A stretch of 64,000 nt of DNA, taken from NCBI RefSeq assembly GCF_027533625.1, contig NZ_JAQAGZ010000017.1, positions 62,001 through 126,000 of the forward strand. Reading direction: 5' to 3'. Source of the stretch: Paenibacillus gyeongsangnamensis (GTDB lineage: Bacteria; Bacillota; Bacilli; Paenibacillales; NBRC-103111). The notes under the pieces are model-generated. The model did no database searches, had not been told where the DNA came from, and was given only the letters and a program-made list of their open reading frames with translations. The translations under genes were made by a program, and so were the position numbers. Positions 7,930 through 17,111 of the stretch are shown piece after piece; position 1 is the stretch's first letter; every line of letters starts with the position of its first letter.

Positions 7930-8862
7930 TTACTTTAAACTAAGCAGTCTTTCCGTAATCGCGGTGGCATATTTCAGTCCGTCCGGGTTTGTTTTCGTAT
8001 TGCTCATTGCCGATAAAATTTGTGCTCTCGTCACATTGTCCATTTGCGCCATCACATTGACCGCCTGGGCAGAATTCGTTTTCATCAGCTCAGTGATTAA
8101 TAAAGCGGCACTGTTCGCAGGCAGTTGGCTGTACGTCTTCACGAGGTCGTCCATCTGCTTCTGCACCTCGGGCAAATTCTGCAGCTGCTGCTCGGCCGCA
8201 GGGTCATAACTCTTGCTCGGCGGAAATTTGGCAAGGAGATTGGACAGGTCCGCAGCCTGCTTCGGATCCATATTCGCAAGAATATCGGAACGCTGCTGCG
8301 TATTCATGCCCAGCATGGCGAATACCGCTTCTTTAGAAGACATATTGCTTATAATCTGACTGGCTTGAGCGGGCTTCATCTTCGAGAACTCGGCGGCAAC
8401 CTCGTCTGTCCTCATCTTGAACTTTGCTCCCGCATCATCCGTTGTCGACCCGGAGACGGATGACGGATCGGGCATGGCTGCTGACGAAGTCGCTGCGGAC
8501 GGGGTGCCTGCAGTCGGCTTACCTGCAGTCGGCTTACCTGCAGTCGGCGTGCCAGCAGATGTAGCCGCTGCGGACGGTGCCGGATTCGTTGATGCAGCCG
8601 GTTGCTGAGCGTTAGCTGATGGAGCCGTTGCAGCGGGAGCGGGTGATTTGCTATGCATAAGCGATGTGATCCCCTTCGCCGCGCCCGCCGCTTTCGTCCC
8701 GACGGCGATGATCGAATCGGAGAAGCTTTTTCCCTTGCCTTGCTGAATGATGGCCGTGCCGACTCCCAGTAAGGCGGTTGTGAATAAGACGGGGATCACA
8801 ACAAAATAGGTCAATCGTTGCCTGTTCGTAATTTCCTTTAGTGAGTTGTCAGGGGTTTCCAT
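7930..8862 (-). CDS. MotE/MgtE_N-like membrane-anchored protein
   Basis: 310 residues. One N-terminal membrane segment (about 20-40) is followed by a long Pro/Ala/Thr/Ser linker (about 70-140). The C-terminal helical part (about 150-310) has repeated MKPAQASQIISNM, MNTQQRSDILANM and MDNVTRAQILSAM units, the MgtE intracellular-N/MotE-like helical repeat. Family members sit beside flagellar genes as motor chaperones, but this gene has no flagellar neighbours, so the role is open. The linker contains a 15-bp DNA repeat (three units, 8506-8550) coding TAGKP-type pentapeptides. AGGAGGG precedes ATG 8862. Confidence 0.7.
   Translation of the reverse strand: METPDNSLKEITNRQRLTYFVVIPVLFTTALLGVGTAIIQQGKGKSFSDSIIAVGTKAAGAAKGITSLMHSKSPAPAATAPSANAQQPAASTNPAPSAAATSAGTPTAGKPTAGKPTAGTPSAATSSAAMPDPSSVSGSTTDDAGAKFKMRTDEVAAEFSKMKPAQASQIISNMSSKEAVFAMLGMNTQQRSDILANMDPKQAADLSNLLAKFPPSKSYDPAAEQQLQNLPEVQKQMDDLVKTYSQLPANSAALLITELMKTNSAQAVNVMAQMDNVTRAQILSAMSNTKTNPDGLKYATAITERLLSLK
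8506..8550. repeat. three 15-bp tandem repeats inside the MotE-like gene
   Basis: Three head-to-tail units of CCTGCAGTCGGCTT plus one variable base. They encode repeated Pro-Thr-Ala-Gly-Lys/Thr in the linker. Units 1 and 2 are nearly identical, which makes length variation by slippage likely. Confidence 0.9.
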
Positions 8863-9014
8863 GGATGGCTTTCCCTCCTAGAGGCATTATCGGCAATCAT
8901 TCCGACATGATTCGACTGCTATGTATAATCCAAATACTACCTGATCATCAGCAAAAGTTCAAGTTCATCGCCCTTGTAGACCTATGATCATAGGCACAAA
9001 TAACAACTCGGATA

Positions 9015-9269
9015 TCACACGCTTAATCTCTGCTTCGCCAGTTCGTAATTCACGGAGAGGTCGAATAATAAACTAAATCCCCGTTTTGAGTTTAATCGGT
9101 TTTTGATATAACCGTAAAGACAAGGCCGCTCATGCTTAATGATCGTCATCACTTCAATTAACGGTCCCCGGTTCAGCTGGATTTTGTATAACAAATCTAT
9201 AGATTTTTCAAGGTCCCGATGATGGTCCCTGATACTGTTAATTTCCTTCAAGATATCGTTCTTGTTCAT
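9015..9269 (-). CDS. small hypothetical protein
   Basis: 84 residues from ATG 9269 (MNKNDILKEINSIRDHHRDL), chosen because GAGAGGATC lies upstream. An in-frame start at 9329 lacks such a site. The protein is mainly helical and charged, without signal peptide or membrane segment. I do not recognise the family. It stands alone between the MotE-like gene and the PTS operon, with no other evidence for function. Confidence 0.5.
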   Translation of the reverse strand: MNKNDILKEINSIRDHHRDLEKSIDLLYKIQLNRGPLIEVMTIIKHERPCLYGYIKNRLNSKRGFSLLFDLSVNYELAKQRLSV

Positions 9270-9480
9270 AAATAAGATCCTCTCACGTTTCATCAAATTA
9301 TGGAATTTGTCGAATACAGTCAATTTCACATCAATTCTAGCATGTGTTTTTTCTTTTTTCAGTGAGATGCACTACAAAATGCTCAATTTTACCACATAAA
9401 TAGTTCTATTAATCCGGTTCTAAGAAATCACCACAAGGCTGATCTGGGATGCAAATTCGAATCATTTTTCCGTAAATAGC

Positions 9481-9504
9481 AAAAAGGCCGCGATAAACGC
9501 GGCC
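9481..9504 (-). terminator. terminator of the mannitol PTS operon
   Basis: GGCCGCG/CGCGGCC stem (9486-9504) followed by TTTTT on the minus strand, 31 bases after the HPr stop. It closes the six-gene operon. Confidence 0.85.
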
Positions 9505-9534
9505 TTCAGGTCTTGGCCCGATGAATCTAACGGT

Positions 9535-9798
9535 CTATTCCTCAAATATGCGGGTCAGCACTTCGCCCAGCTCCTTCAGAGCTTGCTCCTCCTGCTCTCC
9601 ATCGACCTCGAGCGTCACTTCTTCATTCTTCTGAATACCAAGCGTCAACATGCTGAGCGAGCTTTTCCCGTTCACTTTCTTGCCGCCTTTGATTACGTTG
9701 ACCTTGCAAGGAAAAGCGCTGGCCGCCTGAACGAACACCTTGGTCGGACGCGCGTGAAAGCCGGATGGATTCAGTACCGTATAGGTTTGAGATATCAT
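9535..9798 (-). CDS. HPr family phosphocarrier protein
   Basis: 87 residues. His15 lies in GFHARPTK, the site phosphorylated by enzyme I. Ser46 in NGKSSLSM matches the HPr kinase site, so the protein could also act in CcpA-type catabolite control. It passes phosphate from enzyme I to EIIA. The start codon overlaps the enzyme I stop by 4 bp, so the two are translationally coupled. Its place as last gene of a mannitol operon, rather than with general ptsHI, suggests a dedicated paralogue; I cannot see whether the genome has another ptsH. Confidence 0.92.
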   Translation of the reverse strand: MISQTYTVLNPSGFHARPTKVFVQAASAFPCKVNVIKGGKKVNGKSSLSMLTLGIQKNEEVTLEVDGEQEEQALKELGEVLTRIFEE

Positions 9799-11534
9799 GA
9801 CAGATCGCCCCTTATCTTCTGTTTAACGAATTGTTGAATATGTTCATGGCTATCCATCGACAGCAGCTCGCCGATATACCCCACCCACTCACCGCGGGAC
9901 AGCTGTTTGATCAAGGCGCGCGCCGGCAGGATGGAGCTCGCGCTCATGCTGAACTCGTGTAGTCCCATGCCGAGCAGGATCGGAATCGCCGTTTCGTCGC
10001 CGGCCATTTCACCGCACATGCCCACCCATTTGCCCTCTCGATTCGCCGCTTCAATGACCATGCGGATCAAGCGCAGAACGGACGGATGACATGGCTGGTA
10101 CAAATAAGACACATTCTCGTTCATACGATCAGCAGCCATCGTATATTGAATCAGATCGTTCGTGCCGATGCTGAAGAAATCGACTTCCTTGGCAAGCAGA
10201 TCGGCCGCGAGGGCCGCGGCGGGAACCTCGATCATGATTCCGACCTCAATGGCTGCGGATACAGATATTCCTTCCTGAGCCAGCTTCTCTTGCTCCTCCC
10301 GGAGCAGCCGCTTGGCCTCCCTCAGCTCTGAGCCGACCGCAATCATAGGAAACATAATCTTGAGCTGGCCGTAGCTGCTGGCCCTAAGGAGCGCTCTAAG
10401 CTGCGTGCGGAATAAATCCTGCTTGCTGAGACACAAGCGGACGGCCCGCAATCCGAGGAACGGATTGCTCTCGGCCGCAAGCTTCATATAAGACAGCTCT
10501 TTATCACCGCCGATATCGAGCGTGCGTATCACAACGGGCTTGCCGTTCATTCGTTCCAGTACGTGTTTATACACTTGGAACTGCTCTTCCTCGCTCGGAA
10601 GCGAGTTCCGCTCCATATACAGGAATTCCGTCCGGAACAAACCGATGCCCTCGGCTCCGTTCGCGAACACCTTTTGCAAATCTTCCACGCTGCCGATATT
10701 GGCGGCCAGCTCCACGCGATGACCGTCTGCGGAAACGGTCGGCTGGTCCAGCAGCTTGCGAAGCTCTTTCTTCCGGAGATCATATGCCTCTTTCCGAGCT
10801 TGATACGTCTCAAGCTCCTCTTCCGTCGGATCGATGATGACGGTTCCCTCAAGGGCATCCATGATAATCATCGTTCCCGTCTCGATCTTCGCCGCAGCCT
10901 CCCCCGCTCCGACAATAGCGGGCAGCTCCAGGGAGCGAGCCATAATGGCCGAATGCGACGTGCGGCTTCCGACGACGGTCACGAAGCCAAGCACCGCATC
11001 GGGATTGAGCTGCGCCGTATCCGAAGGGGTCAAATCCTCCGCAACGAGCACGCACGGCTCATGAATCGCCGAAATTGCTGCGTAAGATACGCCCCTTAGC
11101 AGGCTCATGATCCGGCCGGCAACGTCGCGCACATCCGCCGCGCGTTCCCTCAGCAGTTCATTGTCCATCGAACTTAACACCTCGATGAAGCCGCCCGATA
11201 CTTGGTCGAGCGCATACTCCGCATTGACTTCGTCGTTTTCGATATTCTCGATCACCGCATCGATCAGATCCGGATCCTCCAGCAGGAGCAAATGCGCTTC
11301 GAAGATCTCCGCTTTATCCGCGCCCATCCGCTCCTCCGTCATCGTCTTGATCCTCTCCAGCTCTTGCCTTGCTTCCTCTACCGCCTGACGGAACCGGGTC
11401 GCCTCCTGATGGGCGTCAGCCACTTTCTCTGACGCAGGGGTATACTGAATATGATTTAATTGGAATGCCTTTGCAATGGCAATGCCGGGGGAAGCGGCTA
11501 TACCGGTCAATCTCTGTGTCATCATCTTCGCCAT
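9795..11534 (-). CDS. ptsI: PTS enzyme I (phosphoenolpyruvate-protein phosphotransferase)
   Basis: 579 residues. The N-terminal HPr-binding domain opens with LTGIAASPGIAIAKA. The active histidine sits in GSRTSHSAIMAR near residue 190. The C-terminal PEP-binding barrel has GIGLFRTEFLYM, FFSIGTNDLIQYT and GMCGEMAGDE. It takes phosphate from PEP and passes it to HPr in the cytosol. It follows mtlD by 15 bp and overlaps the HPr gene by 4 bp. All key motifs are intact. Confidence 0.95.
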   Translation of the reverse strand: MAKMMTQRLTGIAASPGIAIAKAFQLNHIQYTPASEKVADAHQEATRFRQAVEEARQELERIKTMTEERMGADKAEIFEAHLLLLEDPDLIDAVIENIENDEVNAEYALDQVSGGFIEVLSSMDNELLRERAADVRDVAGRIMSLLRGVSYAAISAIHEPCVLVAEDLTPSDTAQLNPDAVLGFVTVVGSRTSHSAIMARSLELPAIVGAGEAAAKIETGTMIIMDALEGTVIIDPTEEELETYQARKEAYDLRKKELRKLLDQPTVSADGHRVELAANIGSVEDLQKVFANGAEGIGLFRTEFLYMERNSLPSEEEQFQVYKHVLERMNGKPVVIRTLDIGGDKELSYMKLAAESNPFLGLRAVRLCLSKQDLFRTQLRALLRASSYGQLKIMFPMIAVGSELREAKRLLREEQEKLAQEGISVSAAIEVGIMIEVPAAALAADLLAKEVDFFSIGTNDLIQYTMAADRMNENVSYLYQPCHPSVLRLIRMVIEAANREGKWVGMCGEMAGDETAIPILLGMGLHEFSMSASSILPARALIKQLSRGEWVGYIGELLSMDSHEHIQQFVKQKIRGDLS

Positions 11535-11549
11535 AGGAAAACCCCCTTA

Positions 11550-12707
11550 TTAAGATCGCGCGGCTTTCTTGAGCTGTTCATACTCGTTCAGAATGGCCGC
11601 ATGCAGCGGATGATCCGCCGGAATCGAAGTGTATTTCACAATCGTCGCCGATACGCCCAGGCTGGCGAGGTCGCTCTGGATTTCCGCGGCTTCCGGGTCC
11701 GCGGCATCGTCAAACCGGAAACCAGCAGCCATCGCCATGGCTAAATGTTCGTAACCGAGGCCCAGCTCATACGATTGCAGGGCCGGACGGACAAGCCGGT
11801 CATTGGGCGACAGCTTGCGAATAGGCGATCTTCCGACACGGGTCACTTCATCCGATAAATAAGGATTCGTGAAACGGGTTATAATTTTATGGATGTAGCG
11901 CTCATGTTCGTCGGGATCGAATCCGTACTTTCGGACCAGCAAAGCGCCGGTTTCCTCCATGACACGCCGTACCTTGCCGGCGATGTCCGGATTCGCCATC
12001 GCTTCTTGAATCGTAGCGCAGCCCTGGAGGTATCCCCAATAGGCTGCCGCACAATGCCCGGTATTGACCGTGAACAGCTTGCGCTCGATGTAAGGCTCCA
12101 GCCGGTCGACATAATGCACGCCGGGAATCCGGTGAAATCCTTCAATCATTTGCGATTCATCCACAACCCATTCATAAAAAGGCTCCACCGTTACTTCGAG
12201 CGGATCCGCGTTATGCTGAATCGGCACGATCCGGTCGACGGCGGCGTCCGGGAAGGCGACGCTCCGGCCGATTTTCTCCTGGAGCTCGGGGTTTAAATGG
12301 CCGTATACATGCTCTTTAAGCTGCGTACTGCCGCCGATGGCATTTTCGCATGCTATCACGTGCAGCGGAGCGGCACCGCGTTCCAGCCGCAATTCAAGAC
12401 CTTTAGCGATTCCACCGGCGATATGCTTCAAAATATTGACTCCTACTGCTGTAGTAACCAAATCCGCCTGAGCGACGGCTTCGGCAACGGAGTCCTGTTG
12501 TTTGCCATTAATCGCCGTAACGTTCGTTACATGGAACTTCTCCCCAGCCTCACCCGCCAAACTAACCGTATAGGCTTTCTTCTCTTGCAGCTGCTCTACC
12601 AGCGTATCGTTTACGTCAGAGAACACGACCTCATAGCCCGCTTGCGACAAGATCAATCCGATAAAGCCTCTGCCGATGTTCCCTGCGCCAAAATGAACCG
12701 CCCTCAT
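11550..12707 (-). CDS. mtlD: mannitol-1-phosphate 5-dehydrogenase
   Basis: 385 residues. The N-terminal Rossmann motif is MRAVHFGAGNIGRGFIG. The polyol dehydrogenase signature KLFTVNTGHCAAAYWGYLQG lies in the second half. It oxidises mannitol-1-phosphate to fructose-6-phosphate with NAD+. ATG 12707 overlaps the mtlF stop by 4 bp, which decides the start over an upstream in-frame codon inside mtlF. It is part of the mtlA-mtlR-mtlF-mtlD-ptsI-HPr operon. Confidence 0.95.
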   Translation of the reverse strand: MRAVHFGAGNIGRGFIGLILSQAGYEVVFSDVNDTLVEQLQEKKAYTVSLAGEAGEKFHVTNVTAINGKQQDSVAEAVAQADLVTTAVGVNILKHIAGGIAKGLELRLERGAAPLHVIACENAIGGSTQLKEHVYGHLNPELQEKIGRSVAFPDAAVDRIVPIQHNADPLEVTVEPFYEWVVDESQMIEGFHRIPGVHYVDRLEPYIERKLFTVNTGHCAAAYWGYLQGCATIQEAMANPDIAGKVRRVMEETGALLVRKYGFDPDEHERYIHKIITRFTNPYLSDEVTRVGRSPIRKLSPNDRLVRPALQSYELGLGYEHLAMAMAAGFRFDDAADPEAAEIQSDLASLGVSATIVKYTSIPADHPLHAAILNEYEQLKKAARS

Positions 12708-13144
12708 GCTTCCATCCCGCTTTCGAACAGATTCAGCATCTCTTCCGGGGTCGATGCTTTCATGATTCGTTCGACGTTCTCCTCTTCGGAGCAAATCATC
12801 GCTACATTGGTCAGGATCTCCAAATGCTCGTCACCCGGTGCGGCTATTCCAATCACGAGCGTAGCCTTCTCTCCGTCGCCGAAATCGACCCCGTCCGGTA
12901 TCTGAACGATAGACATGCCCGTCGATTGAATCAACGATTTGGAATCTTGTGTGCCGTGCGGAATCGCCAGCCCGTTCCCCATGTAGGTGGACAGCGTCTC
13001 CTCCCGCTCGAGCATCTTGTCGATATATGCGGCGGAGGCATGGCCGGCATCGACCAGCAATTGTCCCGCCATTCGGATCGCTTCGGCTTTATCTTTCGGC
13101 TTCGCGTTCAGTTTGATTTTATTTACGGATAAAATAGTAGACAT
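12704..13144 (-). CDS. mtlF: PTS mannitol EIIA component
   Basis: 146 residues with the EIIA-2 active site LAIPHGTQDSK, whose histidine is phosphorylated by HPr. The length fits a stand-alone MtlF. ATG 13144 (MSTILSVNKIKL) is preceded by GAGGAGAG. It overlaps mtlD by 4 bp. It passes phosphate to the IIB domain of the mtlA product. Confidence 0.93.
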   Translation of the reverse strand: MSTILSVNKIKLNAKPKDKAEAIRMAGQLLVDAGHASAAYIDKMLEREETLSTYMGNGLAIPHGTQDSKSLIQSTGMSIVQIPDGVDFGDGEKATLVIGIAAPGDEHLEILTNVAMICSEEENVERIMKASTPEEMLNLFESGMEA

Positions 13145-13173
13145 AGCAGGTTCTCTCCTCATATCCCGTAATA

Positions 13174-15222
13174 TTATTTATTTTCTAAAAACGCGGCAAG
13201 CTCCTTGGACAAGAACTGTTTGATCTCGTCCGGACTGCCGGTTTGAAGCAGCTCGATCATTTCAGGAATCAGCAGGAAGGAACTGATCTCACTGAGCACT
13301 GCCAGACTTTCCTTGGGCAGCTCCTGCGGGCCCAGCATCAGAAGCACTTGCCTGACGTCCGAAGGCTCCTTCTGGTCCAAGGGCAAATCTTCCGTTAACC
13401 GGAATAGGGTTAGGAAAGGCAGCCTCACCTTCTCGCTGCGAATATGAAATAGCGCTAGCCCGGTGTCCGGAATCACCTGACTGCTCTGACGCTCCCTCTC
13501 GAGAAGAAGCCTGACAATCGGCTCCACTTCATCGATGGCTTCCTTTTGCCGGGCATAGCGGCAAATGGCCTGAAGTGCTTCTTCCAGACTGCCGAACGAT
13601 TGTTCCAGCCGATGAACGGCGAAATGATCGATAATCCGGACGATTTCGTTGACGTACCGCTGAATGCGGTGCACCTTGAACGACGCCGCTTGCTCCTCGG
13701 GGAGCGATTCTTCTTTGCCGACGGGTTCCTTCTCTTTTTGCAGCGTCACGTTCTGGATGAATAAGCGGAGCCGCTCGGCTTCTTCTTCGGTCAGCAGCGG
13801 GCTGAGCTTCATATATTGGTCCTCATCCAAAGGCAGATCGACGGTGGAGATGATCAAATCATACTCCGACTCCGGAATGCGGGCCGCCTCGAACCAGGAG
13901 GCATGCCCGATAATATCGATTTGCGGAAGCTCCTTCGTCAGCCGGACCGCCAGCATTTTCGAGGTTCCGATGCCGCTGGTGCACACCAGAATGGCCCGGA
14001 CGTTGCGGCTGAACCGCCGCTGCCGCTCCATTGAAGCCCCGAAGTGCATAACCAGGAAGCCGATTTCTTCGTCCGGAACGGCGATGTCCGTAATCGTTTC
14101 ATCGATGGCCGATCGAATGGCCTCGAATAAAATCTCATAATCTCTTTTGATCTGCAAGAGCAGCGGATTGCGGATATTGACACCCGCCCGAAGTCTCCCA
14201 AGGGCAGATTCGAGATGGCTAAGCAGCCCGTCTCTCAGTGAACGGTCCTGACCGAAGGGGATGCCGATCCGCCCCTCCATGTTGCGAATCAGCCTCCATA
14301 CCACTTCCAAATACCGTAACTCCTCCAGAGGCAGCAGCTGGTTCGGATGAGCTCCCGCTTCCTTCGGCTCAAGCAGCTCGGCGAGGTGGGCGATTTCTGC
14401 CGTCGTCCACTCCATGGGAATCGCTTCGGACAAATGATCGACCAAATCGGTCAGCCGGATGCTCTTCCTCAGGGAGCTATTGTCCGCCCGAAGCTCGATC
14501 GGCCTGCCTTGCCGAAATCGGGCTATTGCAATGGAAATATCGATAAGCAGATGCGTGTATTCCTTCTCCGAGAGCTCGTTCAGCCCCTTCTCCTCCGCAT
14601 GCCAGAGAGCGTCCTCTACCTTCGTGAAATAAACTTTGCCAATCATGTCAAGCAGTTTTGCCGTCACGGGAGAATGGGGTAATGAGACTTTGCCGAACAA
14701 ATCGGAATCGTCCAGATAGGTTCTCGCCAGCCTGGAAAGCAGCTTCCGCTTGTTGGCTTCGGTTCCGCTCAGGCCGACCCCGTACCCCCTTCTGCGTACG
14801 AGGATGAGCTCGGACCCGCGATTCCAATCCTCAAGCTCATCCAAGTCATGCGTTACCGTCGGGATGGTAACACGGAGCTCATGTGATAGCGTGAAGAGCT
14901 TCACCGGCTCCTCGTTCTCAAGAAGCGTACAAAGAATATATAGCTTCCGCTCTTCCGCAGAATAGTCCACGCCGGTCAGACCATGCAGCTTGATCTTGAA
15001 TGCCTCGAGCTCCTCCGGGGTACCTTGAATCTGAATGCCTTTACCCGCTTTTTTCAGCAGCGTTAAACCGGAAGCGGCCAAGATCGACTCCAGCTCCGAC
15101 AGCTCCCGGTGAACGGTTCTCGTGCTGACATTGAGCTCGGCGGCAATTTCGCCTGCGGTCACGTCGTCCTTCCGATTCATCAGCAGCTCCACGATTTGAC
15201 GATGCCTGTGCGACAGGCTCAT
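13174..15222 (-). CDS. mtlR: BglG-type mannitol operon transcriptional activator
   Basis: 682 residues. The order is: N-terminal helix-turn-helix (VTAGEIAAELNVSTRTVHREL), two PRD domains (about 200-400), an EIIB-like domain with Cys in CTSGIGTSKMLAVRL, and a C-terminal EIIA-like domain with His in LALFHIRSE. Established for MtlR in Bacillus/Geobacillus: activity is set by HPr phosphorylation of PRD2 and by phosphorylation of the EIIB-like Cys. AAGGAG precedes ATG 15222. It lies between mtlA and mtlF, the Geobacillus-like order. Confidence 0.93.
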   Translation of the reverse strand: MSLSHRHRQIVELLMNRKDDVTAGEIAAELNVSTRTVHRELSELESILAASGLTLLKKAGKGIQIQGTPEELEAFKIKLHGLTGVDYSAEERKLYILCTLLENEEPVKLFTLSHELRVTIPTVTHDLDELEDWNRGSELILVRRRGYGVGLSGTEANKRKLLSRLARTYLDDSDLFGKVSLPHSPVTAKLLDMIGKVYFTKVEDALWHAEEKGLNELSEKEYTHLLIDISIAIARFRQGRPIELRADNSSLRKSIRLTDLVDHLSEAIPMEWTTAEIAHLAELLEPKEAGAHPNQLLPLEELRYLEVVWRLIRNMEGRIGIPFGQDRSLRDGLLSHLESALGRLRAGVNIRNPLLLQIKRDYEILFEAIRSAIDETITDIAVPDEEIGFLVMHFGASMERQRRFSRNVRAILVCTSGIGTSKMLAVRLTKELPQIDIIGHASWFEAARIPESEYDLIISTVDLPLDEDQYMKLSPLLTEEEAERLRLFIQNVTLQKEKEPVGKEESLPEEQAASFKVHRIQRYVNEIVRIIDHFAVHRLEQSFGSLEEALQAICRYARQKEAIDEVEPIVRLLLERERQSSQVIPDTGLALFHIRSEKVRLPFLTLFRLTEDLPLDQKEPSDVRQVLLMLGPQELPKESLAVLSEISSFLLIPEMIELLQTGSPDEIKQFLSKELAAFLENK

Positions 15223-15286
15223 GGTAATGCTCCTTGTTATCAAAATGGAGATAACGCCGGCAAGCTGCCAGCGTCATACAAGTGGG

Positions 15287-16741
15287 TTAACTTAATCTTC
15301 TAACAAGCTGGTCATATTCCGGGCTTTTCATAAAGTTATCGATCGAAATATGCTCGGCACGCGGCGCTTGGGCTCGGGCCCGGTCCGTCAAAGATTTGTG
15401 TGTGACGACGACATCGGCGTCGCTAGGAATTTCGCTGATCGCGGTGTTGATTACCGTTACATCAACGCCCGCATCTTTCATTTTCTTCCTAAGAATCGAA
15501 GCCCCCATCGCGCTGGAACCCATTCCGGCGTCGCAGGAGAAGACGATTTTATGGATTTCAGAGGCCGGCTTTGCGTTTGAGACGGTTTCCGTCGCCGTCG
15601 CAGCCGTTGCTGCTGCCGCCGCTGTCGCTGTCGGCGCTTGTTTCATTTGCTTCATTTTCGCCGTAGCTTGCTCGAGATCCTCATCCTGCTCAGACTGCTT
15701 ACTCGTTTTGAGCAGAACCGCGGCTACAAGGAAAGATACGACCGCCGAGGTGATCACTCCCGTAAAGATGGTGAGCAATCCGCCTTTAGGAGCCATGGCG
15801 ATATAGGCAAAGATACTGCCAGGCGAAGGAGGAGCTACGAGACCCGCCCCAAACACGGAAAAGGTGAACGTACCGGTCACGCCGCCGGCAATAACGGCCA
15901 GAATCAAGCGCGGATTCATAAGAACGTACGGGAAGTAAATTTCATGAATCCCGCCGAAGAAGTGAATGATCGCGGCGCCCGGAGCCGACAGCTTCGCCGA
16001 GCCGCGGCCGACCAGCCAGTAAGCCAGCAGAATTCCAAGCCCCGGACCCGGATTCGATTCGAGCATGAATAGAATCGATTTGCCCGTCTTGGACGCTTGA
16101 TCCAAGGCGATGGGACTAAGCACGCCATGATTGATGGCGTTGTTGAGGAACAGGATCTTACCCGGTTCGATCAAAATATTCGCAAGCGGCAGCAAGCCTG
16201 CATTCACAAGTGCTTGAACTCCGGTTGCGAGGGCTTTGCTGACCACCTGGACGGCCGGTCCGACGACAGTATAAGCGAGTACGGCCAGAATCCCGCCAAT
16301 GATGCCGGATGAGAAGTTGTTGACGAGCATCTCGAAGCCGGACTTAATCTTGCCTTCGATAGACTTGTCGAACTGCTTCAGCACCCAGGCGGCGAAGGGG
16401 CCGACCAGCATCGCGCCCATGAACATCGGAATATCCGTACCGACGATAACGCCCATCGTCGTTACCGCAGCTACGACGCCGCCACGCGTACCGTGGACCA
16501 TCGTGCCGCCCGTATATCCGATTAATAAAGGCAGCAAATACGTAATCATCGGTCCGACGAGCTTCGCCAAATATTCATTCGGGATCCAGCCGGTCGGAAT
16601 AAATAAAGCGGTGATGAGTCCCCAGGCGATAAAGGCCCCAATGTTAGGCATGACCATGCCGCTCAGAAAGCGGCCGAAACGTTGAACCTTAACGCGCACT
16701 CCATCGGAAGAGGCTGTTTTTTGCGCAGCAAGCGTATCCAT
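15287..16741 (-). CDS. mtlA: PTS mannitol EIICB component
   Basis: 484 residues. The IIC membrane domain spans about residues 20-340 (RFGRFLSGMVMPNIGAFIAW, then GGTMVHGTRGG and FFGGIHEIYFPYVLM). An Ala-rich linker near 370-390 leads to the IIB domain with active Cys in IVFSCDAGMGSSAMGAS. It imports and phosphorylates mannitol. No IIA domain is attached; mtlF supplies it. Start ATG 16741 sits behind GGGGGTAAT; an in-frame codon 15 bases upstream overlaps that site. It is the first gene of the operon. Confidence 0.95.
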   Translation of the reverse strand: MDTLAAQKTASSDGVRVKVQRFGRFLSGMVMPNIGAFIAWGLITALFIPTGWIPNEYLAKLVGPMITYLLPLLIGYTGGTMVHGTRGGVVAAVTTMGVIVGTDIPMFMGAMLVGPFAAWVLKQFDKSIEGKIKSGFEMLVNNFSSGIIGGILAVLAYTVVGPAVQVVSKALATGVQALVNAGLLPLANILIEPGKILFLNNAINHGVLSPIALDQASKTGKSILFMLESNPGPGLGILLAYWLVGRGSAKLSAPGAAIIHFFGGIHEIYFPYVLMNPRLILAVIAGGVTGTFTFSVFGAGLVAPPSPGSIFAYIAMAPKGGLLTIFTGVITSAVVSFLVAAVLLKTSKQSEQDEDLEQATAKMKQMKQAPTATAAAAATAATATETVSNAKPASEIHKIVFSCDAGMGSSAMGASILRKKMKDAGVDVTVINTAISEIPSDADVVVTHKSLTDRARAQAPRAEHISIDNFMKSPEYDQLVRRLS

Positions 16742-17111
16742 ATATATTACCCCCATTCAGCTGATTCATGTTTATATCGTAAAGCAATGACGCTTATATG
16801 ATCAATCAAATCAAAGTGCCTTTTCGTCATGAACGTTGTTGACAACATTTTTTTGAACGGAGACGGCGCTGCGAATAACTGCCTCTGCTTCGACTCGAAC
16901 ACCTGCCGGGCGGCCTAGTTTTACTTGGCCCAAACAGCCGACGCTCCGAAGGAGCAATGGTATGGCCGGGCGCATTCCTTTTTCATTATTACCTGGGGCT
17001 TGCCATTTAATGTTGGATGGATGGCTGAATCTCTATACAAAAAACGCCCTCGGGTGCGGGGCCAATGGGCATCCCATACCTTCAGGCGAATTTAAACACA
17101 TCATCAGAAAT
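16742..17111. other. intergenic region between mtlA and the SDR gene
   Basis: This must hold the mtlA operon promoter. A TATAAA-like -10 lies near 16775 on the minus strand with no good -35, as expected for an MtlR-activated promoter, but I cannot fix the MtlR site. I found no cre match. Near 17037-17062 a GCCC/GGGC hairpin followed by TTTTTT on the minus strand may terminate the SDR gene. No ORF here looks real. Confidence 0.45.

Noticed and set aside
16742..16960. cre site upstream of mtlA
   Set aside because: I checked each CG in the region; none fits TGWNANCGNTNWCA.
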